From contig JAOTZH010000003.1 of the NCBI GenBank assembly GCA_029861425.1, positions 1 to 46,660 of the forward strand: DNA of 46,660 nucleotides. The letters run 5' to 3'. The translations under genes and the position numbers were made by a program. A model generated the notes under the pieces. That model did not search any database, had not been told where the DNA came from, and saw only the letters and a program-made list of their open reading frames with translations. Origin of the DNA: Gemmatimonadota bacterium (GTDB lineage Bacteria > Gemmatimonadota > Gemmatimonadetes > Palauibacterales > Palauibacteraceae). Positions 32,870 to 41,303 of this stretch are shown in pieces (the stretch's first letter is position 1; each line of letters begins with the position of its first letter).

Positions 32870-33672
32870 TCCCGCTCGCCTGAGGACGTCGCGAGCGCAG
32901 GGGGCGGGGTCACATGGAACGCCTTCACCGCCTCCACGATCCCTAGCGCCGCGCGCTCCTGCTCGTCGACGATCACGCGTCGGTCCGTCGGGCTCGTGAG
33001 AAAACCCGTCTCCAGGATCACGGCGATGGTCATCGGGTGCAGCGCGTGCTCGTACCGGCGGTAGTTGAACGCGTAGTAGTTCTGCATCCGGTACGTCGTG
33101 GTCGGGAGCCGCCTGAGACCGGTCGCCTCTCCGTACGTGTCCCTCAACAGCTCCGCGATTCCGGAGGCGCGGCCGGTCGCATCGCGTCGCGGTGCGGCGA
33201 CTCGATACCCGGAGGCCGCCGGATTGTCGCTTCCGTCCGCGTGGATCGCGACGAACAGGTGCGCCCGGTAGTCGGGCGGGATGACGGCTGGCAGGATGTC
33301 CACCTCGTAGCCGAGCTCGATCAGTTGGGCGGCCGCCACCTGAGCGATCTCGAGGTTCACCTCCCACTCGGCGGTCTCACGCCACCGGGTTCCGTTGTCC
33401 TTGAGGCCCGACAGCTCGCCTGGCGCCTCGTGCGCCCGCCAGTGCCCCGCCTGGAGCGCGATCTTGACGGGGCCTTCCGGAGCCCTCCATTCGGCCGGTG
33501 TCGGGATCGGGCCGGGATACCGGTTGTAGTTCCGCCACCGTCGGCGTCGCGACGAACTCGTCTCGGTTGTCGAGCGACGGTCGACGGACCGGTTCTCTTG
33601 AGCGACCACGGGGGTGGGCATCCGCACGTCCGCGGCGAGTATGAGAAGCAGTGCGAGGCCGGTCGCTCTCAA
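32866..33672 (-). CDS. N-acetylmuramoyl-L-alanine amidase (Amidase_3)
   Basis: A 268-residue protein. TTG 33672 is chosen because GGGGAGGG lies a few bases upstream and because it leaves a clean Sec signal (LRATGLALLLILAADVR). The Arg-rich linker (RRSTTETSSSRRRRW) is followed by the zinc amidase domain: metal His in ALQAGHWRAH, Glu in WRETAEWEVNLEIA, His in FVAIHADGSDN, and the catalytic Glu in VILETGFLTSPTDRR. The first motif differs from the usual DPGHGG, though the histidine is kept. It cleaves the bond between N-acetylmuramic acid and L-alanine in peptidoglycan in the periplasm. It diverges from the beta-lactamase-fold gene 200 bases away. Confidence 0.85.
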   Translation of the reverse strand: MRATGLALLLILAADVRMPTPVVAQENRSVDRRSTTETSSSRRRRWRNYNRYPGPIPTPAEWRAPEGPVKIALQAGHWRAHEAPGELSGLKDNGTRWRETAEWEVNLEIAQVAAAQLIELGYEVDILPAVIPPDYRAHLFVAIHADGSDNPAASGYRVAAPRRDATGRASGIAELLRDTYGEATGLRRLPTTTYRMQNYYAFNYRRYEHALHPMTIAVILETGFLTSPTDRRVIVDEQERAALGIVEAVKAFHVTPPPALATSSGERD

Positions 33673-33873
33673 CCGTCCCTCCCCTTTGAAACGGCAACAT
33701 CGGAAGTGGGGCGGGGGGCGCCCCAACGAACAACGGACGATGACGCTACTCGCGTGCCAAGACGGCGGCAACGGGCCGGAGACTCAATCGACCCTTACGT
33801 CTTGCCCACGCCCCTCGTGGTCTCGACCTTCGCTTCGTCCCCCCCGCGCAACGTTTGATGGAGATCGCAACGC

Positions 33874-35598
33874 ATGCTGGGTGCTTCGGGCCTTCGGGCA
33901 AGATGGCTGACCGCCCTCGTCCTGGGCCCTCTGCCGTTCGTGTGGGGCTGCGCATCCGAGGCCCCGGACTCTGTCGGGTCGGGCGCGCCCGCGGAGATCG
34001 CGGCGGTAGATACGATCTTCGCCCGGTTCGACGGAGCCGAGACCCCGGGGTGCGCGGTAGCGGCTTCAGTCGACGGGGAGGAGGTCCTGGCCCGCGCCTT
34101 CGGGCAGTCGACGCTCGAGTTCGACGTTCCGAACACGACGACCACCGTCTTCGAAGCCGGGTCCGTGTCCAAACAGCTCGTAAGCGCCGCGACCGTCCTG
34201 CTTGCGGTCGACGACCGCATCTCGCTCGACGACGACATCCGCGACTACTTCCCCGAGATCCCGGACTACGGGGAAGTCATCACCGTTCGCGATCTGATCA
34301 ACCACACCAGCGGCCTGCGGGACTGGGGAGTCATCGCCGGCATCCATGGATGGCAGCGGACCACGCGACGGCACACGCACACCCACACGCTCGACATCGC
34401 CGGCCGCCAATCCGTCCTCAACTACCCGCCGGGACAGTTCTACTCGTACACGAACACCGGCTACAACCTCCTGGCGGTGCTCGTCGAGCGCGTCACCGGC
34501 CGGTCGCTCGACGACTTCTCCCGCGAGCGGATCTTCGAGCCGCTCGGCATGACACAGACCGAGTGGCGTGACGACTACACGGAGATCGTGCCGGACCGCG
34601 CCACGGCGTACAGACGGACGGCCGACGGGGCCTTCCATCAGCTGATGCCGTTCGAGGACATCTACGGGAATGGCGGTCTTCTGACGACGCCGAGCGATCT
34701 TCTCCGCTTCACTCACAATCTCGAGACGGCGGAGGTCGGCGGCCCGCTCTTCGTGGAAGAGATGCACCGACAGGGCGTCCTCGACTCGGGACGTCAGATC
34801 AAGTACGCCGGAGCAGTGATCCACGGGGAGCATCGTGGCGTCCGTGAGGTCCATCACGCCGGCGCCACGGCCGGGTATGGGGCCTTTCTCACGCGCTTCC
34901 CGGAGGAGGGGGTCGCGGTCGCGGTGATGTGTAACGTGGCCGGGGCGAACCCACGAGGGCTCGCGCACGAGGTCGCGGACCTTCTTCTCGGCGACGCGAT
35001 CGACGATGCCGTGCCGGCCGGGATGAGCGGTCCTCCCGTCGGGTTGGGCGCCGACGAGCTGGAATCGCTCGCGGGGGGGTACCGCGATGCCTACTCGGGC
35101 GGCTTCTGGGAGATCGAAGCCGGGGATGGGCGGCTACTCCTGAACGGCGTCCCACTCAGACCCGTCAGTGACACGCGCTTCGAGGGGCCGAGCGATTACG
35201 TGCTCGAGTTCGAGAGTCCGCCGGCCGAAGAGGGACGCCCCGTGGGAATGCTCTACTCTCAGGTGCTCGATCGGGCCACGCTCGAGCCCGTGGAGCTGTC
35301 CGAGCCCGGGCCGGCGCGATTGCGGGAATACGTCGGGACGTACCGGAGCGACGATGCCGAAGTCACGTACCGGATCGAGCTCGATGGCGAGCAGCTCGTC
35401 TCGCGGCAGCGCTACGACGTCAACATGGCGCTGCGTCCCGCGTACGAGGACGCGTTCACCGGCTGGTCCGCGATTACCGAGACGCCGGCCCGCTCCGGAT
35501 CGACATTCATCTTCCGAAGAGACGCAGCGGGTCGGGTGACCGGGTTCAGCATGAGCCGTGGCCGCGTGTGGAACCTGCGCTTCGAGCGCGTCCCTTGA
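33874..35598 (+). CDS. Beta-lactamase-fold serine hydrolase lipoprotein
   Basis: A 574-residue protein from ATG 33874. The leader ends at VWGC (lipobox). The class C beta-lactamase/DD-peptidase fold shows S97-V-S-K100, YSYTNTGYN as the Tyr-x-Asn motif, and HHAGATAGY in place of the KTG box (HxG variant). About 190 further residues form C-terminal lipocalin-like beta repeats. The family (PF00144) includes DD-peptidases, esterases and D-amino-acid peptidases, so beta-lactam hydrolysis should not be assumed. Its TGA overlaps the TTG of the M1-type peptidase gene, so the two are coupled and both are lipoproteins. Confidence 0.88.
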   Translation: MLGASGLRARWLTALVLGPLPFVWGCASEAPDSVGSGAPAEIAAVDTIFARFDGAETPGCAVAASVDGEEVLARAFGQSTLEFDVPNTTTTVFEAGSVSKQLVSAATVLLAVDDRISLDDDIRDYFPEIPDYGEVITVRDLINHTSGLRDWGVIAGIHGWQRTTRRHTHTHTLDIAGRQSVLNYPPGQFYSYTNTGYNLLAVLVERVTGRSLDDFSRERIFEPLGMTQTEWRDDYTEIVPDRATAYRRTADGAFHQLMPFEDIYGNGGLLTTPSDLLRFTHNLETAEVGGPLFVEEMHRQGVLDSGRQIKYAGAVIHGEHRGVREVHHAGATAGYGAFLTRFPEEGVAVAVMCNVAGANPRGLAHEVADLLLGDAIDDAVPAGMSGPPVGLGADELESLAGGYRDAYSGGFWEIEAGDGRLLLNGVPLRPVSDTRFEGPSDYVLEFESPPAEEGRPVGMLYSQVLDRATLEPVELSEPGPARLREYVGTYRSDDAEVTYRIELDGEQLVSRQRYDVNMALRPAYEDAFTGWSAITETPARSGSTFIFRRDAAGRVTGFSMSRGRVWNLRFERVP

Positions 35599-37322
35599 CC
35601 GGGCGCGATCGGCCGACCACGCGCGACGCGCGACCGCTCCTGGGCCGCGGGCTCGTCGCATCCGTGTCGCTCATCGCGGCAACCGCCGTCGGGTGTTCCG
35701 AGACGGCGCCCGCGGACCTCGACGCGCCGGGCGACCGGGTCGCGACGACGGCGCTCGAGGGCACATCAGGCGGCCCGCGGATCGCCGCACAGGCGGCGTT
35801 CGACGTCCGCTTCTACGACCTGACGGTCCGGGTCGAGCCCGCCGACTCGACAATCATGGGACGGATGGACGCGACCGTCACCGCCCTGGAAGTCCTCGAT
35901 GAGGTCGTGCTGCACCTCGACAGCCGACTAACGGTCACGACGGCCGGGCCTGTCGCGGAGGGGGAATTCAGGCCGACCGACTTTCGTCACGAAGATGGGT
36001 TGCTCTCCGTCCCGATCGGGCGGGAAATGGCGCCCGGCGAGGATGTCGAGGTGCGGATCGACTACGGTGGACGACCGCTGGTCTCCGAGGCGGTCACGTC
36101 CTGGGCCGATGGCTTCTACTGGCGGGAGACCGCGACCGGTGAGCCGTGGATCGGCGTCGTGTCGGTCCTTCAGGGTGGTGACCTGTGGTGGCCGGCGGTG
36201 GATCACCCGGCGGACGAGCCGGACTCCATGGCGATCCGCGTGCGGGTCGCCGACCCCGTCCTGGTCGCCGCCAACGGGACTCTCCGGCGCGTAGAGTCGC
36301 ACGGTGACGGGACGTCCACACACCACTGGTTCGTCTCGACTCCGATCAACAACTACGCGGTCTCGATCAACATCGGCCCGTACGAAGTGCTCGAGACCAC
36401 CTATGAAAGCGTTTCCGGTGAGGAGTTTCCGTTCCAGTTCTGGGTGCTCCCGGAGAGTCTCGACGACGGCCGCCGCCTGTTCGAGCAGATGCCTCGGGAC
36501 ATGGCGTTCTTCGAGGAGCTGCTGGGCCCGTACCCGTTCCGAGGCGACAAGTACGCTCTCGTCCACACGCCGTACATCGCGATGGAGCACCAGTCGGCGA
36601 TCGCGTATGGGTCCGATTTTCGAAACAACGACTTCGGGTTCGACTTCTATCACTTCCACGAGCTGGCGCACGAATGGTGGGCCAACAAGCTCACCGCGCG
36701 AGATTGGCGCGACTGGTGGCTTCATGAAGGGTTCGCGACCTACATGGAGGCGCTCTATGCGGAACAGTTGGGTGGCCCCGAGGCCTATCACGAGTATGTG
36801 TCGGCCTGGCGACCGCGCATCGCGAACGCGAGTCCGGTCGTCCCGGGCCCGGACGCCACGACGCACGACGCCTACACGGGCGACATCTACCGGAAGGGTG
36901 CGGCTGTCCTCCACACGCTCCGGTACCTGATCGGTCGCGACGCGCTCGTGGAGGTATTCCGCCGTATGCATGACCGACCGGCGGATCCGGGCGGCGAGGC
37001 GTGCGGGTGCCGATCGATCGATACCGGCGAGCTCGTGGACACGATCCGGGAGGTGGCCGGTACCGACGTGACGCGCATTCTCGCCGTCTACCTGCGCGAG
37101 TCGGCCCTGCCGGAGCTCGAGGTATCGCCGTCGGCGGCCGGGCTCGAGCTTCGCTGGAGCACCGAGGGCAACGAGCCCTTCGATCTGCCGGTCGAGGTTC
37201 GTGTGGACGGATACGTGCAGCGGATCCCCATGACGGGCGGGGTCGGCACCCTCGAGGTTCCCGAGGGCGCCGCGGTGGAGATCGATCCGGAAGCGTGGAT
37301 CCTGATGAGCTCGGGCGGTTAA
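35595..37322 (+). CDS. M1-family metallopeptidase lipoprotein
   Basis: A 575-residue protein; TTG 35595 overlaps the preceding stop (TTGA, 35595-35598) and yields a leader ending in lipobox AVGC. The gluzincin site is intact: H355-E-L-A-H359 and E378, spaced HExxH-x18-E, with the catalytic tyrosine in DIYRKG. The exopeptidase GAMEN motif reads IAMEHQS, as in the shorter M1-like branch. The ERAP-type C-terminal helical domain is absent and a small beta domain closes the protein, matching short M1 relatives. It trims N-terminal residues from peptides outside the membrane. Its TAA interlocks with that of the convergent M19 gene. Confidence 0.9.
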   Translation: MTGRDRPTTRDARPLLGRGLVASVSLIAATAVGCSETAPADLDAPGDRVATTALEGTSGGPRIAAQAAFDVRFYDLTVRVEPADSTIMGRMDATVTALEVLDEVVLHLDSRLTVTTAGPVAEGEFRPTDFRHEDGLLSVPIGREMAPGEDVEVRIDYGGRPLVSEAVTSWADGFYWRETATGEPWIGVVSVLQGGDLWWPAVDHPADEPDSMAIRVRVADPVLVAANGTLRRVESHGDGTSTHHWFVSTPINNYAVSINIGPYEVLETTYESVSGEEFPFQFWVLPESLDDGRRLFEQMPRDMAFFEELLGPYPFRGDKYALVHTPYIAMEHQSAIAYGSDFRNNDFGFDFYHFHELAHEWWANKLTARDWRDWWLHEGFATYMEALYAEQLGGPEAYHEYVSAWRPRIANASPVVPGPDATTHDAYTGDIYRKGAAVLHTLRYLIGRDALVEVFRRMHDRPADPGGEACGCRSIDTGELVDTIREVAGTDVTRILAVYLRESALPELEVSPSAAGLELRWSTEGNEPFDLPVEVRVDGYVQRIPMTGGVGTLEVPEGAAVEIDPEAWILMSSGG

Positions 37323-38446
37323 CCCCAGACCCGTCCGTACACCCTCAACCAGTTCCCGCCGAGCACCTTGTCGAGTTCGTCTTCCGACCAGCCACGTCCA
37401 CGCAGCCCCTCGACGAGGTTCGGCAGCTTCGAGATGTTCTCGAAATCCTTCGTCAGCTGCGGGATGCCCTCCCCCAGGGCCTCTGAAGGGAAGGCGATCG
37501 AAACCGACGGGTCATGGTCGAAGACCTCGCCCCAGCCCCACACGAAATCGGGGCCCAGACCGATGTGGTCGATGCCGATCAGACGCTTCAGGTAGTCGTA
37601 CTGGTCGAGGTGATCGTCGAGCGTAGCCTGGGGGCTCCGGGGGCCGTGGCTCCGGTAGTTGTCGGGATTCCGCTTCTGGAAGTCCGAGATCGCGGTGATC
37701 CCGACGACCCCACCTGTGCCCGCCAACGCCTCGAACAACCGGTCGCTCACGGCCCGCGGGTTCGCGTTCAGCGCCGCGACGTTCGTGTGCGTGCACACCA
37801 CCGGGACGCCTGACGAGATCTCGATTGCGTCGAGACTCGTTCGTTCGGCCGTGTGGCCTCCGACATCCAGCAGCATCCCCAGACCGTGGATCTCCTCGAC
37901 CAACCTGTGCCCAGCCCGGGTGAGAGGGACGTCGTGGTCGAGGCAGCCTCCGCCGAAGATGTTCGTGAGGTTGTAGCAGATCGAATGAACGCGTAGCCCG
38001 AGTTCGTAGAACGCGCGCATCGTCGAGACCATCGGCGCGTAGGTGCCTGTCGGGCTCTTGTCCAACCGCTGTTCCAGCAGGTTTGCGGATTGGGTTCCCA
38101 GCACGAAGGAGATCCTGCCGTCGGCCTTCGCCCGCCAGATCTCGTCCACGGTTGTCGCCACGGTGGCCTCGTCGGCGTGGTCCTCCAGGAACGCATACAG
38201 GTCGCCGTACGAGGGGAAGTCGCCCATGCTCTTGTGCATGCAGTCGACGCCGCCCTGCCGCAGGAGACCGAGGAACTCGGCGTTCACGATCGACGTGTCG
38301 AGACCGTCCACGACGAGTCGCGTCTCCTGCCCCGCTCGGCCAGACTCATCGGCGGCGGTGCCGAGGAGCGACCGAGCCCCGATCGAGCCGAAGATGGGCG
38401 CCGCCCCGACCGCCGCCGTCCCCTTGAGGAAATCCCGTCGATCCAT
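37319..38446 (-). CDS. M19 membrane-dipeptidase-like protein with altered metal site
   Basis: A 375-residue protein with a Tat leader (MDRRDFLKGTAAVGAAP). The M19 barrel is recognisable: LRVHSICYNLTN, GLGMLLDVGGHTAERTSLDAIEISSGVPVVCTHTN and IDHIGLGPDF. In active enzymes the first strand carries HxD and a later one a bridging Glu. Here the first reads DGLDTS (47-52), lacking that His, and the later one reads GTQSA, with Gln for Glu. The later histidines and the final Asp are kept. Either a mononuclear or otherwise altered enzyme, or a binding protein, is likely. It diverges from the GGT-like gene and ends in a shared TTAA with the M1 gene. Confidence 0.8.
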   Translation of the reverse strand: MDRRDFLKGTAAVGAAPIFGSIGARSLLGTAADESGRAGQETRLVVDGLDTSIVNAEFLGLLRQGGVDCMHKSMGDFPSYGDLYAFLEDHADEATVATTVDEIWRAKADGRISFVLGTQSANLLEQRLDKSPTGTYAPMVSTMRAFYELGLRVHSICYNLTNIFGGGCLDHDVPLTRAGHRLVEEIHGLGMLLDVGGHTAERTSLDAIEISSGVPVVCTHTNVAALNANPRAVSDRLFEALAGTGGVVGITAISDFQKRNPDNYRSHGPRSPQATLDDHLDQYDYLKRLIGIDHIGLGPDFVWGWGEVFDHDPSVSIAFPSEALGEGIPQLTKDFENISKLPNLVEGLRGRGWSEDELDKVLGGNWLRVYGRVWG

Positions 38447-38570
38447 GCCTGCCTCCTCGTGCTGGCGTGCGTTCCGGTCCCCTCGCCGGGGTCAGGTTCC
38501 GAGTATAGGGTCACCGTAGCTCGGTCCGCAGGACCGACGCGGGAGTCCGCAGCCGAAGCGGGAGATGATC

Positions 38571-40232
38571 ATGGACCGTAGGAAGTTCGTCGGAAGCGTG
38601 GCCGCCGGGAGCGCCGCGGCGGTGTTGACCGGATGCGGGAGCGATTCGGGCTCTCCGGCAACGGTCGCGACCACAGTCCCGACCGGCGGCGGTTTCGTCG
38701 ATCCGGACCCCCTGGCCGACTTCCATGCCAGCGGTCGCACCGTCGCGGTCGCCACCACCGCGCGCGAGGCCACCGACGCCGCCTTCGACGTCCTCGAGCG
38801 CGGCGGCAATGCCGCCGATGCCTACATCGCCGCGGCGGTAACGCAGGCGGTGGTGGAGGTCGGGCTCGTCTCGATCGGCGGTGCGTTCGGGATGACCTTC
38901 TTCGATGCGGCGACCGGCCAGACGGCGAGCGCATCGGGCGGCTTGGGGCCCGCCGCCGCCGAGCCCTACGACTTCGACCGATTCGACGCGGCCACGCTTA
39001 CGGGCCGCGCCATGCCCATCCCCGGCTACATCGCCGGCGTCCATGCGGGGCACACCGAGTTCGGTCGGCTGGAGTGGGGTGGCCTCTTCGACGCCGCGAT
39101 CGGCTATGCGCGCGAGGGGGTCGCCGCGTCGGATGTCATCGTGTCCTCGGCCAGCCGGTCGCCGCGAGCGACCCGGTTTCCGGAAGGCCAGGCGATCTGG
39201 ATGCGCGGCGGGCGCTATCTGCGTGCTGGCGAGCGCCTCATCCAGTCCGACATCGGACGGACGCTGCAGGCCGTGGCCGAGGGCGGGCCGGAAGCGTTCT
39301 ACGAAGGCGAGTTCGCGAAGAGCTACGTAGCACGGGCGGGGTCAGATGGCGGTCTCCTCACTCTCGACGACATGTCGGGCTGGCGCGACCGACAACGCGT
39401 GCGACGTGGCGAGCCCGAAGGGGACTATCGGGGTCATCAGGTATGGGCGCCGACGGCCGGGCTGCTCACCTACGCGCTCCACCTGAGTGAGGCCGCGGAC
39501 CTGCGTGGATCGGGTCCCGCGGCGTCGAGCGCCGAGAGCGTGTACCGCCAGATGCGGATCATCGAGGAGGTCTTCCTCTCGACCACCGACTACGACGAGG
39601 ACACACACGCCCGGTTCGTCGATCCTGCATACGCGCGCGAGCGGGTGGACTTCGTAATCGAAAGCCCGATGCGCGACCTGAACCTGGACGCACTGTTCAA
39701 CACGAGTTTCATCGTGGTACGGGATGCGGACGGCAACTGCGCCTGGGGCACGCACTCGATCAATACGCCGACGGCGTTCGGCGCGGGCATCGTGGTCGAC
39801 GGTGTCTACGCGGCCCACGCGATCAGCCGCGCGCACGTGTACGGAAGCGGCGGCACGGCCAACGGGATCGGGACCAACTTCGCTCTGTTCCGGGATGGGA
39901 GACCCCGGGCGGTTTTCGGCTCGCCTGGGTTCGGGTTCGTCCACGGACCCTACCAGGCGGGGACGGCCGTGATGGAATGGGGCCTCGAGCCCATGGAGGC
40001 CGTAGCCGCGCCCCGGTTCGGCTTCCCGTCGGGGGCGACGTTCGGCCAGCCGTTCCTCGAGGGGCACTACGAGGAGTCGGTCTACGAGGGGCTCGAGGCG
40101 CGCGGGGTCCCGCACGTGAGGGCAAACGCCTCGGTGTCGACCGGGCTGGTCGGAGCCCTCGTCATCGACGAAGAAGGTGTCCTGCACGCGGCCCAGGATC
40201 CGCGCCGGGCCGGCTTCGCGCGGGCAGTGTGA
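38571..40232 (+). CDS. Gamma-glutamyltransferase-like protein with altered nucleophile
   Basis: A 553-residue protein; ATG 38571 has GGGAG six bases upstream (ATG 38565 abuts it). The leader combines a Tat motif (DRRKFVGS) with a lipobox (LTGC). The GGT fold is clear: VAVATTAREATDAAFDVLERGGNAADA, VGLVSIGGAFGMTFFD and a C-terminal VFGSPG segment. The autoprocessing and nucleophile site, normally TTHxSVV, reads N377-T378-S-F-I-V-V, so the usual first threonine is Asn. The downstream SSMSPT oxyanion segment is also absent. The protein may be uncleaved and inactive, or T378 may serve instead. The ypdA gene follows after 13 bases. Confidence 0.83.
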   Translation: MDRRKFVGSVAAGSAAAVLTGCGSDSGSPATVATTVPTGGGFVDPDPLADFHASGRTVAVATTAREATDAAFDVLERGGNAADAYIAAAVTQAVVEVGLVSIGGAFGMTFFDAATGQTASASGGLGPAAAEPYDFDRFDAATLTGRAMPIPGYIAGVHAGHTEFGRLEWGGLFDAAIGYAREGVAASDVIVSSASRSPRATRFPEGQAIWMRGGRYLRAGERLIQSDIGRTLQAVAEGGPEAFYEGEFAKSYVARAGSDGGLLTLDDMSGWRDRQRVRRGEPEGDYRGHQVWAPTAGLLTYALHLSEAADLRGSGPAASSAESVYRQMRIIEEVFLSTTDYDEDTHARFVDPAYARERVDFVIESPMRDLNLDALFNTSFIVVRDADGNCAWGTHSINTPTAFGAGIVVDGVYAAHAISRAHVYGSGGTANGIGTNFALFRDGRPRAVFGSPGFGFVHGPYQAGTAVMEWGLEPMEAVAAPRFGFPSGATFGQPFLEGHYEESVYEGLEARGVPHVRANASVSTGLVGALVIDEEGVLHAAQDPRRAGFARAV

Positions 40233-40245
40233 GCGGGGCGTAAGG

Positions 40246-41223
40246 GTGCGACTCGACCTCGCGATCGTGGGCGCCGGCCCGTGCGCGCTCGCCGTGGGCG
40301 TTGCCGCGCGTGAAGTGGGACTGCGGGCGGCTCTCTTCGACCGGGGCTGTCTGGTTCAGTCGCTGGTCGACTATCCCACGTACATGACCTTCTTCAGCAC
40401 GCCGGAGCGACTCGAGATCGGCGGCGTCCCGTTCGTCGTGGCCGACGCCAAGCCGACTCGGCGAGAAGCGTTGTCCTACTACCGGGCCGTCGCCACCCGA
40501 CACGAGCTGGACGTTCGCGCCTACGAGGACGTGGTTCGCGTCGTACTCGAGAACGACGCCTTCCGCCTGGAGACTCGACCTCGCGGCGCCGCGCCGAGGG
40601 AGACCCTCGCCTCGGCGGTCGTCCTGGCCACGGGAGCGCTGGCTCATCCGAACCGACTCGGAGTCCCGGGCGAGGACTCGTCGAAGGTGCTGCACGCGTT
40701 TCGTGAAGCCCATCCGTACTGGCGTCAGGACGTGATCGTGGTGGGTGGCGGGAGCTCCGCGGTGGAAGCCGCGCTCGAGCTATACCGGGCGGGCGCGCAC
40801 GTCACGGTGGTCCACTTCGAGGACCAGTTCGACCGAGGCGTGAAGCCCTGGATCCTTCCCGACATCGTGAATCGGATCGACGACGGATCGATCGCCGTCC
40901 GCTGGCGGACCAGGGTCGAGGAAGTGCGTCCCGATGCGGTCGTTCTGCGGAGCGAGGATTCCGAAGAGGAGCTCGCAAACGACTGGGTGTTCGCGATGAC
41001 GGGCTGGCAGCCGGATCACGCGTTCCTGAGAGACGTCGGAGTCCGCTCGGACGCGGAGACGGGCATCCCGGAGCACGACCCCGAAACGTTCGAGACCAAC
41101 GTGCCGGGCGTGTTCGTGGCCGGGGTGCTGACCGCCGGGTTCGACGCAAACAAGGTGTTCATCGAGAACGGGCGAGACCATGGCGAAGCGATCGTCGCGG
41201 AGTTGACCCGCCGCCGCGCCTGA
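40246..41223 (+). CDS. ypdA: YpdA-type bacillithiol disulfide reductase
   Basis: A 325-residue protein from GTG 40246. FAD-binding VGAGPCAL carries the cysteine (C13) equivalent to the conserved Cys14 of YpdA. YPTYMTFFSTPERLEIGGVPF is the family signature, IVVGGGSSAVEAALEL binds NADPH, and NVPGVFVAGVLTAG closes the FAD site. YpdA (Bdr) reduces bacillithiol disulfide with NADPH, so the organism probably makes bacillithiol; no biosynthetic gene is in the window to confirm it. It is short, as the family is, and lacks the CxxC of thioredoxin reductases. The start is 13 bases after the GGT-like gene. Confidence 0.88.
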   Translation: MRLDLAIVGAGPCALAVGVAAREVGLRAALFDRGCLVQSLVDYPTYMTFFSTPERLEIGGVPFVVADAKPTRREALSYYRAVATRHELDVRAYEDVVRVVLENDAFRLETRPRGAAPRETLASAVVLATGALAHPNRLGVPGEDSSKVLHAFREAHPYWRQDVIVVGGGSSAVEAALELYRAGAHVTVVHFEDQFDRGVKPWILPDIVNRIDDGSIAVRWRTRVEEVRPDAVVLRSEDSEEELANDWVFAMTGWQPDHAFLRDVGVRSDAETGIPEHDPETFETNVPGVFVAGVLTAGFDANKVFIENGRDHGEAIVAELTRRRA

Positions 41224-41252
41224 CTCACTCGGGAACCCCCCGTCCCCCTCCG

Positions 41253-41262
41253 GGTTCGAACC
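41253..41262 (+). repeat. GGTTCGAACC palindrome, copy 2
   Basis: A 10-bp palindrome 42 bases before the spondin-domain lipoprotein start, identical to 26708-26717, which also precedes a small lipoprotein gene. It may be a shared operator; chance is not excluded. Confidence 0.3.
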
Positions 41263-41303
41263 GCAGCAGGGTTCTCTTCGACATCGAGTGAGATGGGGGC
41301 AAT

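Noticed and set aside
33874..35598. Antibiotic-resistance beta-lactamase
   Set aside because: The SxxK, YxN and HxG motifs define a broad family of esterases and DD-peptidases; length and lipocalin-like tail do not match true class C beta-lactamases.
41247..41275. Second GGGTTCGAACC resembling a tRNA T-loop
   Set aside because: No cloverleaf can be drawn in the 80-base gap between the flanking genes.
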